This document shows, one piece after another, positions 55,810-64,000 of a stretch of DNA of 64,000 nucleotides. Position 1 is the stretch's first letter. Every line of letters begins with the position of its first letter. Source of the DNA: Dama dama (lineage: Eukaryota > Chordata > Mammalia > Artiodactyla > Cervidae); contig NC_083711.1 in assembly GCF_033118175.1 (NCBI RefSeq), forward strand, positions 49,672,001 to 49,736,000, written 5' to 3'. A program made the position numbers and the translations under genes. The notes under the pieces are model-generated. The model saw only the letters and a program-made list of their open reading frames with translations, was not told the origin of the DNA and made no database searches.

Positions 55810-56541
55810 TGAGTTAATATATGATATTTGTTTTTCTCTTTCTGACTTCACTCTGTATGGTAGTCTCTAGATCCATTCACATCTCTTCAAACAACACACT
55901 GTCATTCCTTTTTACAGCTGGATAATATTCCATTGTATATATATACCACATTTACTTTTATCCATTCCTCTATATTCATGGAATGTGGAAAAATGATATA
56001 GATGAACTTATTTGCAAAGCAGAAATAGAGACATAGATGTAGAGAGCAAATGTATGGATACCAAGGGAGGAAGAAGAGTGGGATGGATTGGGAGATTGGG
56101 ATTTGCATATATACAGTGCTATGTATAAAACAGATAACTAATTCAGTTCAGTTCAGTTCAGTCGCTCAGTCATGTCCGACTCTTTGTGACCCCATGAATC
56201 ACAGCACACCAGGCCTCCCTGTCCATCACCAACTCCCGGAGTTTGCTCAAACTAATGTCCATCGAATCGGTGATGCCATCCGACCATCTCATCCTCTGTC
56301 GTCCCCTTCTCCTCCTGCCCCCAGTCCCTCCCAGCATCAGGGTCTTCTCCAATGAGTCAACTCTTTGCATGAGGTAACTAATTAGAACCTCCTATATAGC
56401 CTAATAACTGCTCATTGCTCTGTGGTGACCTAAATGGGAAGGGAATCCAAGGAAGAGGGGATGTGTGTATACGTGTGGCGGATTCACTTTGCTTACAGCA
56501 GAAGCTGACATGACATTGAAAAGCAGCTATACTCCAATTAA
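55810..56541 (+). mobile_element. LINE-1 with inverted 5' part (twin-priming structure), hit by BovB
   Basis: Left segment 55810 to about 55978 is antisense L1 (TTGTTTTTCTCTTTCTGACT, CTTCACTCTGTATGGTAGTC, GGATAATATTCCATTGTATA). From about 55979 the sequence is sense L1 (GGAATGTGGAAAAATGATAT, then AGCAAATGTATGGATACCAA). It continues after the BovB at 56384 to the 3'UTR end (AAGCAGCTATACTCCAATTA). In L1 coordinates the inverted part ends just where the sense part begins. Tail and TSD are eroded. Confidence 0.8.
56144..56374 (-). mobile_element. BovB LINE 3' end with 9-bp TSD
   Basis: Only about 230 bp: a fairly long antisense tail (four TTCAG/GTTCAG units) plus the extreme C-terminal region. 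TSD TAACTAATT lies at 56135-56143 and 56375-56383. Little divergence from consensus-like copies, so probably recent. The minus-strand frame 56170-56370 (66 codons, QRMRWSDGITDSMDISLSKL) is the truncated ORF2 end. Confidence 0.93.
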
Positions 56542-59534
56542 AGAAGTAGGGTTCCCTTGCTTGAATCTGGAATCCTAGGTCAAACTATACCCACTATGTT
56601 TTCCATAGAGCAGTCCCTGGGCAGCTGTGCCAAACAAATTCATTTGTTTTACCAAGAATGGAAATGACCCAGAATTGACCAAAGTTTGGACTTGCCACTC
56701 TAGAGGAAGGCCAATCTCTCAGTTAATGCAGAATCTCGAGTCTCTTCGGCATTGCTGGTTCTATGAGGTTGAGAGAATTTATGAATCTGAAAAAGGAATT
56801 ATGTTATCCTAGAAAGACTTGAAGTTGTTCTTACCTTGCCTCGTTAGTATTCCATTCATCAGAGGGTTACATATTTCTCCAAGGCAGGGTGGGAAAAGCT
56901 TTCTGAAGGCAGGATGAGAAAGAACCTGGGCGAATGAAGGATGTAGGGTTTGTAGAGGTAAAAGGAGAAGGACTAACTTGTGAGCTGTCTTCAAGAGGAA
57001 CGAATACAAAGCATTAGCTTTCTCTGTTGTTTGTGTTTGTTCTTGCAGATACCTTGAATATGAATATTGGTTTCAATAAGGAAGCAAAATGAACTCTGGC
57101 AGGAAGGTTGGGAGCCGTGACTGGCAGGAGAAAAATGAAGCCAAACGGCACGGAGGTGTGTCACTGTTAGTCACTACTGGGTTTTACCTTGATTACACTC
57201 AGTTATCAACATCTTTTCAAAATACTTGGCACTCATTCGTGAAATAGCATACATGTCCTGACATTGAAGTAATGGCTAAGTTTTCAGGTACATTGTATTG
57301 AAACAAGCCTCTCTCCTTTTCTTTCCACACTGTGAATTCATTAGTATATCTATCCATTCTAGAGTCATCCACTGAGAGCTCATTATGTGATAGGCGCCGT
57401 GGTAAGCACTGTAGATTATCAAACACTTAGTTCCTAGAAATGTTATAACAGTAAACAATTTGCTTTTTTTAAAAATATGCTTTTATTCTAAAATTTGCTT
57501 TTGGTTTTATGACTCATGCTAAAGGTTTCAAACCAAGAATCCCTGAATGAATAAAGAAGGTGGAGATATTTGTGATGATTTATAGCTTTTTAGATCTGCA
57601 TTGTGTTGAACTCATAAAGGCTCTACCTTATTCATTGTTTAAAATATTGCAAGCCAATTATGAGTAAGATAGGCTCCTGACTGACTCCAGAGGTGCCCTA
57701 GTTGTTGCTCAGAGGTCAAAGCACCAGCCCTTTTTGTTCTAGTCTCTCTGTGTTACCCTGTATAACATTTACAGCAAATGAACCCTTGTATTTGTCAGTA
57801 TGAATTTTATGCCTATTACTATTTATGGTGTAATGCTGTAGTAATACCTGCATAAACTCACAAGAATGGATTTAGGAAATGTGAAGGGAAAAGGAGACCA
57901 TGAACCAAAAAAGAAGTCTTGAAATAACACAGAAAGAAACTGACAAAAACAAGACATACACATCCTTCGGTGGGAGGATGGAAGAGAAAAACAAAATCGT
58001 AATTATCATTTAAAGGACTCATGCATAAGGTACCCTTTCCATGGTCACAGTGAAGGAAATACAGGTGATGAGGGCTTCCAGTAGAAAGGAAGAATGGCAA
58101 GAAGGGTTAGTAGGTGACTTGTCTCCCTCCTGAGAAGGAAAAAAAAGTGAAAACCTGAGCAATGGCAGTCAACGTCAGTGTTAGTAGAGAGGAGAGGCTA
58201 TAAGGCTTGGGGAGGATTCTCCGACCACCTTCAAGGCTGAGTGTATGCCATGCAGGAGGGTATTTTATGGAAAGAGTGGGCCAGCTACCAGTGAAGATGT
58301 GGCAAACACAGAAGTGGGAGGTGTTGGGGAACCAGACTTAATGTCTCATTTCTGTGACAGTTTGGAATTTTAATTAAACACCTTAGCAAAACTTCCTGGT
58401 AGGAAGATTTGTCCCATATTTCAAATGTCTCTCAAGTGCTTTGAAATGGAAGTTTCCAACTGGCAGCATTTCATAATTCTGATAACCTGAGGAAATTAGT
58501 ATAGCAAGTGTAGGTTTCATTCTTCAATCACACCCTCCCCTTCCCCTGAAAATATCAGTTGAATCATATGGTTACTTGAGGTGTTAGTTTCAGAGAAGGT
58601 TGAGCATAGCCTGTATAGGAACCATGCATTTTGAAGAAATCTAATGTGTGCTCCTACACTCAAGTCTCAGAGAATCAAAATAAGGACCTCTTCATTTGTA
58701 ATAAATAATCAAATCTCAAATGAAGTCTATAGCTGATTGAAAAACATTCTGCTGTCCTTTCTTCAGAGGTTCATGCTAATAGATGCCTTGGACCCGCTCT
58801 CGACTATGAGTGACCAATGGTCTTGGAATGAATGGTAATAATAACTCAGCCAATCAGTGCTTGTCTGAACAGTCTCCTGAGAACAGGTTCTGTGAAATAC
58901 AGAAGGCGAGGAAGACTGGGTTGTGAAGAAGGATGAATTTACTGTCAGGAGTAGTTGGATTTGGACAAATACAAGACAAAAAAGAAAGGTCATTCACCCA
59001 TTCCAATGATGGGAGAAGAGAAAAGCAAAGTGGGGAAGTGAGGGGGAAAAAAACCCCATTACCAAATTGACAAAAAAAAAAAAAAAAAAAAAAAAACCCA
59101 TCTAACAAAAACTAGATAGATGAATGACCTTTAGCTGTGGAAAGATACTATTATGTTGAAACATGAACTGAAAGGATTTCTTTTGAGGGCTAATTTACAT
59201 TTTTTCTTTTTCAGTCTTCAACTTATTTGAGTAGATGTGTGGTTCTGCATGGTTAGTATGTTTGTCTCTCTGAAAAAAAAAAATGGATCAGCTTGATATA
59301 GCTTGATGTAAGCAGTCAGTCAGGTGATCCCTGTGAGAGACATGACTAAAGCCAAATTAAGTCTTGTTAGAAGAGGGGACATTTGGGGGCTTGCCATGAG
59401 ATGGTATTTTATTGATATAATTTATGGAGGGATTTTCCTTCCCAGCTGAGTATGGCTGACATTGTTTCAGGGAAACGGGACCCTTCTAAGAGGTGCTGAG
59501 GGCATAGGCCCAATATAGTCCAGTGGTACTTGAA
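56542..59534. other. Unassigned, A27 run at about 59072-59096
   Basis: A short L2/MIR-like word at 57365-57415 (ATTATGTGATAGGCGCCGTG). Otherwise no repeat or gene recognised. The poly(A) near 59072 has no visible retroelement body. All open frames are short. Confidence 0.4.
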
Positions 59535-59985
59535 GACATTTGTGGTGGGCAAAAAAATCTCCCCAAAGATAACCTTATCTGAAAACTGTGGATTATATTA
59601 CTTTACCCACTGCATATATGATTAAGGTAAGGATCTTGTCATGAGAGATTAAGCTAGATTATCTAGGAGATCCAATCTAATCACAGATGTCTTTAAAAGT
59701 TGAGAAACTTTCATAGTTGGGTCAGAGAGAGATGTGATGATAGAACAAGGATCAGACTGATATACTGTGAGAAGGACCCATCCCACTGTTGCTGGCTTTG
59801 AAAACGGAGGAAGAGGGCTGCGAGCCAGGGGATGTGGGTGGCCTTTAGAAACTGAAAGGTCCAAGGAAATGGAGCTTCCAGAAAGAAACATGGCTGACCT
59901 CTAGAATGGTAAGGTAATAAATTTGTGTTGTTTTAAGGCACTGAGTTCACAGTAATTTATTATAGCAGCAAAAGAAAGCCATCTC
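59535..59985 (+). mobile_element. MLT1 LTR (ERVL-MaLR), sense
   Basis: ATATATGATTAAGGTAAGGA, TGCTGGCTTTGAAAACGGAG, GAAGAGGGCTGCGAGCCAGG, GATGTGGGTGGCCTTTAGAA and AATTTGTGTTGTTTTAAGGC follow the MLT1 order. Solo LTR fragment of nearly full length. Same LTR family as 15672-16696. Confidence 0.78.
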
Positions 59986-62446
59986 TTTGTTGTCTCTTGC
60001 TAGTTCATTTCACGGATTCTGTCTAAATAAAAAAGCACCATGTTAGGCTAGCTCCCTAAGGAGAATTTTGACCATAGAATATGATTTTGAAAGCTGAATT
60101 AGGTAAATAGGTCTTCCAGTAGATACTTTAACAAGGTAATATAGACACTCTTTTTACTCATAGATACTTTTTGAGCCCTAATTATCAGCCAAGCATTTTA
60201 TTAGGTTCTGGGAGTAAAATCTGAGTAAAGATAGACTCTATCATGCTTTTGAGGGGGAGCTTATTATGGATTTTTTGGGGAAGACTGACTATCAAACCAG
60301 AAATTCCAATGTGTGAAGTGGATAAACTTGCTTTTCTTTGTTGTCCTCACTATGGGAATTTAGAATTCACCTTCCTTTACTAAGTTAAACTAGTCACCAC
60401 TCCTTCATCCAATTTTCATCTTCCACAAATTTGTTTAAATCATGTTTATTGCCATTTCTCTGGTTATTTTTTATCTGTTTTTAAGGGGTTATGAGGTTTA
60501 TATCTTGTGTGTATTATTGACCTTGATTTTTCCCTCAGGAACTGGTGCAGCATGACCTTGCATTATCTCTCTGGAAAAATAAACCATAAAACAATCAATC
60601 CCTCCTTGCACTAGTGCTGAAGTAGGGGAATAAAAGAAAAAAACAAATAAGGCTACAGTCTCGATTTCAGGAGGTGAGCAAGGTACACACAGAACTTGCA
60701 AATAATTTAGCATTTCTTTCTGCTGAGCTGGTTCAGAATAAGTTGGAACAAATGATGAGCAGGAGTTATTTTATTAGTAAAATAATTCAGGTCATAGTTG
60801 TTTGTTGCTACCAATTATTTTCTAAAATTAGAAGTCCTAAAGGTGTTGGCACTTTCTTCTGGTGAAGGCACATGAAGCCACTGGTGATCAGCTCCCTAAT
60901 TCTGACAGATACATCTGCCCAGGCAAGTACCTGGACCAAGAATAACTAGGTTAGTTTTTCTTCTTGCCTCCCATGCCCCTCCTTTTCTTGACTCTACCAA
61001 CAAAGGGACGATATCAGGCAAAGGGAACGATACATCTATTACTAAGCAAAAATGTTTGGAAGGCTTCCAGCTGTAGAGGTCTCTGCCTGTTAACATCTAG
61101 TCAGATATTTTCATCTGAAAGGATGGTCTTTAATCCTCTTTCTGTGTTTTAAGGTGATGCCCTTTTAAAAACATGGCCCTGATTCATACAGATTAAATAG
61201 TGTTCGAATTGGCCAGAAAAAGAAAATAATAAATGGATGTTCTTATTTGTTTCTGTTGATCCTTTATTCATATTTCAGACATGGTGCTTCTGTGGCAAGT
61301 CTAGTCTCTGGCCTCTGCAGGAAGGGTACAGTGACTCTGGAAGGGAGTATGCAGAAGTGGCAGACGAATGAGAGAGAAATTATGTTGAGTTCAGTCCTTC
61401 CAGGGAGGTGGTCTGTGACTGTGTGATAAAATGTACAGAGGTTAAGTCTTCCTCTTCTCACATGGTTGCCTTGCTGTCCAGTCCCGCCTGTATGTGCCTG
61501 CAGAGAGCAAATGACAGATGTTTCAAGTTGGCGGAACAGAGAGGGTGTAGTGTGAGAACGAAGGTGCTGGGAGGGGGCTTGTGACAGATGGAGGGAAGAG
61601 CGGGTGACAAGCCTGGGCAGAGACAAGAGGCAACATTCCGGCTGTGCTGTGCTTACTCACGCGGTTCTGTCTGACTGTTTGCGGCTACATGAGGCGGGTA
61701 ATCAGAGCCTGAGAATATCGCAAAGCTTCAGAGTCAAGGCTGTGAACTGATAAGGGATTTCTCCGTCTTCCATCTTACACATGAAGAAATCATCTTACCT
61801 ATTCTGTAGATTCAGATGTCTAACCAAAAATTCCATTTGGGAGGGAAAAATGCCAGAATTCTTCCCCACCCTCTAACACATTTGTTCACAGCAATTTTTA
61901 TACCAAGGCAATGTAGCAGGTTAGGCGCAGATTAGGTGGGGGAGAAACTATTCCCATGATCCAGCCATGACTGACACACTCAGAATTTAGATATATAGAG
62001 GGGATAGGAGCCTGCATAGCATATTTAACAGGCAAAGACAGTGGAGTTAAAGAAAAATCATGAAAACAGTGGTCTCATAAAAGCCAAGGAAGAGAGTTTC
62101 ATGGAGTGAACTGTGGACTTATGGGGAAAATAGCATAAAGTGTGAAAAGATGTGTCTCCTGGATTTGGAAACACGAAACGGAAGGAAGTCAGGCTAGAAT
62201 GGGTTTTTCATTAACTAATTCTTGATGTCCACACACATTTTTTTGAGGGCTTACTATGTAACAGACATTATTCACTGGGTGTTTGAGGATTGATGGATGA
62301 GAAAACAGACCTGATGTCTACTTTCATGGTAACTTATGAGGGAGGCAAATAAAAAATAAAGCAACAATTACAAAGGCAGGAATGATCCTGGAATATTGGA
62401 GGAAGAGAAAAAAAATCATTTCATCTGAGGCATAGTGATTGAATAG
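59986..62446. other. Unassigned with two L2-like remnants
   Basis: About 60150-60300 (GAGCCCTAATTATCAGCCAA, GTTCTGGGAGTAAAATCTGA) and about 62230-62350 (AGGGCTTACTATGTAACAGA, then a GATGGATGAGAAAACAGACC stretch) look like L2 in antisense. The more GC-rich part 61300-61740, with a minus-strand open frame of 120 codons at 61264-61626, shows no domain I recognise. Confidence 0.4.
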
Positions 62447-62778
62447 GCTTCCTTGGTAGCTCAGCTGGTAAAGAGTCTGCTTGCAATGCAGGAGACCCCC
62501 GTTCAGTTCCTGGATCAGGAAGATCCCCTGGAGAAGGGATAGGCTACCCACTCCAGTATTCTTGGTCTTCCCTGGTGGTTCAGATGGTAGAGAATCTGCC
62601 TGTAATGTGGGAGGCCTGCGTTTGACCCCTGGGTTGGGAAGATCCCCTGGAGGATGGCAATGGCAACCCACTCCAGTTTTCTTGCCTGGAGAATTCCATG
62701 GACAGAGGAGCCTGGCAGGCTACCGTCCATGGAGTCACAAAGAGTCGGACACAACTAAGTGACTAAGCACAGCACAGC
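62447..62778 (+). mobile_element. Bov-tA dimer (two tRNA-like heads), probable TSD
   Basis: The first head starts near 62447 (CTTCCTTGGTAGCTCAGCTG), the second near 62568 (CTTCCCTGGTGGTTCAGATG), followed by one Bov-A body. The tail expands into AGCAC repeats. Imperfect repeats near 62434 (AGTGATTGAATAG) and 62783 (GGTGATTTAACAG) may be the TSD. Same architecture as 20193-20496. Confidence 0.85.
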
Positions 62779-63151
62779 ACACGGTGATTTAACAGAAGGG
62801 AAGGATTAAGAGAAAACATGAAATGACCAGGGGCCAGATCACAAGGGAAAGTCTGCTAGATTATGTCATAATGGATTAAAAGTTTATCACACATGCAATG
62901 GGAAGACTTTAGAGAAGTTTTTACATGGGCCTAATGCTATTTGATTTTAAGAGTGAATGAGAGGTGAGAAAGTGAAGACTATAAGTAAAGTCAACTTCTT
63001 AAAGATATCCCGCTGGATAGAGTAGTGACTAACACTTATTTAGTGCTTGTCATGAACCAGTCAATATTTTAACTATTTTTATCATCACTAATTTATTTAT
63101 TTATTTATTTATTTCTATCATCACTAATTTAATACTACCTACTCCTATGAT
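62779..63151. other. Probable L2 remnant and (TTTA)n with 16-bp flanking repeats
   Basis: About 62825-62990 (GGGGCCAGATCACAAGGGAA, TGCAATGGGAAGACTTTAGA) resembles an L2 internal segment. A (TTTA)n run at 63092-63114 sits between exact copies of TATCATCACTAATTTA at 63080-63095 and 63116-63131. Confidence 0.55.
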
Positions 63152-64000
63152 GTACAAAGCTAGTGGAGGTGATGGAATTCCAGTTGAGCTGTTTCAAATC
63201 CTGAAAGATGATGCTGTGAAAGTGCTGCACTCAATATGCCAGCAAATCTGGAAAACTCAGCAGTGGCCACAGGACTGGAAAGGGTCAGTTTTCATTCCAA
63301 TTTGAAAGAAAGGAAATGCCAAAGAATGTTCAAACTACCACACAATTGCACTCATCTCACATGCTAGAAAAGTGTAATGCTCAAAATTCTCCAAGCTGGG
63401 CTTCAACAATACGTGAACCGTGAACTTCCTGATGTTCAAGCTGGTTTTAGAAAAGGCAGAGGAACCAGAGATCAGATTGCCAACATCTGTTAGATCATTG
63501 AAAAAGCAAGAGAGCTCCAGAAAAACATCTATTTTTGCTTTATTGACTATGCCAAAGCCTTTGAGTGTGTGGATCACAACAAACTGTGGAAAATTTTTCA
63601 AGAGATGGGAATACCAGACCACCTGAACTGCCTCCTGAGAAATCTATATGTAGGTCAGGAAGCAACAGTTAGAACTGGATATGGAACAACAGACTGGTTC
63701 TAAATTGGGTAAGGGATACATCAAAGCTGTATATTGTCACCCTGCTTATTTAACTTGTATGCAGAGTACATCATGCGAAATGCTGGGCTGGATGAAACAC
63801 AAGCTGGAATCAAGATTGCGGGAGAAATATCAATAACCTCAGATATGCAGATGACACCACCCATAAGGCAGAAAGCGAAGAACTAATGAGCCTCTTGATG
63901 AACGTGAAAGAGGAGAGTGAAAAAGTTGGCTTAAAACTTACATTCAGAAAACTACGACCATGGCATCTGGCCCCATCACTTCATGGCAAATAGAAGGGGA
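63152..64000 (+). pseudogene. BovB LINE reverse-transcriptase region, runs off the window
   Basis: A sense BovB entering at a TGTACAAAGCTAGTGGAGG stretch and continuing through the reverse-transcriptase domain to beyond the YADD box (ATATGCAGATGACACCACCC at 63843). The same landmarks as the copy at 51833 are visible, for example WPQDWKGSVFIPI near 63270 and FIDYAKAFECVDHNKLWKIF near 63540-63600. Stops (TGA near 63304, TAG near 63491) and frame changes show it is dead. The 3' end is outside the window. It may continue to a full 3' tail. Confidence 0.88.

Noticed and set aside
59072..59096. A-run as the tail of a processed pseudogene
   Set aside because: No AATAAA at the right distance, no recognisable body and no flanking repeat.
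61264..61626. 120-codon minus-strand open frame as a host exon
   Set aside because: No recognisable domain. Composition is ordinary and splice sites cannot be assigned. Kept as unassigned DNA.

Overview
The window is vertebrate nuclear DNA from a ruminant, most likely a bovid. The evidence is the combination of eight BovB (RTE-type) LINE copies, tRNA-derived Bov-tA and Bov-A2 SINEs, a cetartiodactyl CHR-type SINE, a full-length ruminant LINE-1, a mariner of the Hsmar1/ruminant type, and older eutherian MIR, L2, L1M and MLT1 repeats. I cannot tell the species. I see no host protein-coding exon, tRNA, rRNA or bacterial feature. Every open frame longer than about 150 codons is either LINE coding sequence, the opposite-strand shadow of one, or an open frame in the GC-rich L1 5'UTR. 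The window looks like a gene desert or a large intron. By hand tally roughly 55-60% of it is recognisable transposon.

Layout. 1-10 kb is a pile of L1 pieces: an old minus-strand L1 carrying a younger plus-strand L1 tail with a 13-bp target-site duplication (TSD), then a minus-strand L1 with its 5'UTR, itself hit by a SINE and a BovB. 10-24 kb is mostly unassigned DNA with scattered SINEs, MIR, two MLT1 LTRs (one split by BovB) and L1M pieces. 24.9-39.7 kb is one old minus-strand L1 that has served as a landing pad. It holds a BovB that itself contains a young L1, a Bov-tA, a complete 7.5-kb young L1 (28779-36274, exact 16-bp TSD), a CHR SINE, and a polyadenylated retrocopy whose 5' part is an MLT1 LTR. 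40-50 kb is mostly unassigned DNA with small repeats. 50.4-53.7 kb is a three-layer nest: L1 3'UTR, split at a TA by a mariner, split in turn by a BovB. 55.8-56.5 kb holds an L1 with the inverted-5' structure of twin priming. The window ends inside another BovB at 63-64 kb.

How the parts relate. The autonomous elements are L1 and BovB. The Bov-tA/Bov-A2 SINEs share their 3' end with BovB and are thought to be mobilised by its machinery, while CHR SINEs and the polyadenylated retrocopy at 38622-39208 carry L1-type hallmarks. The youngest L1 keeps all visible endonuclease and reverse-transcriptase catalytic residues but is dead by a few discrete lesions: one frameshift in ORF1, and two stop codons plus one frameshift in ORF2.

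No new biological system is claimed. The observations most worth follow-up are the MLT1-containing retrocopy, the 75-bp copied segment inside the old L1, the L1 5'UTR with its antisense open frames and tandem purine blocks, and an L1 whose two ends share a 12-bp repeat although non-L1 sequence lies between them. Repeat family names come from remembered consensus features, not from a database search.
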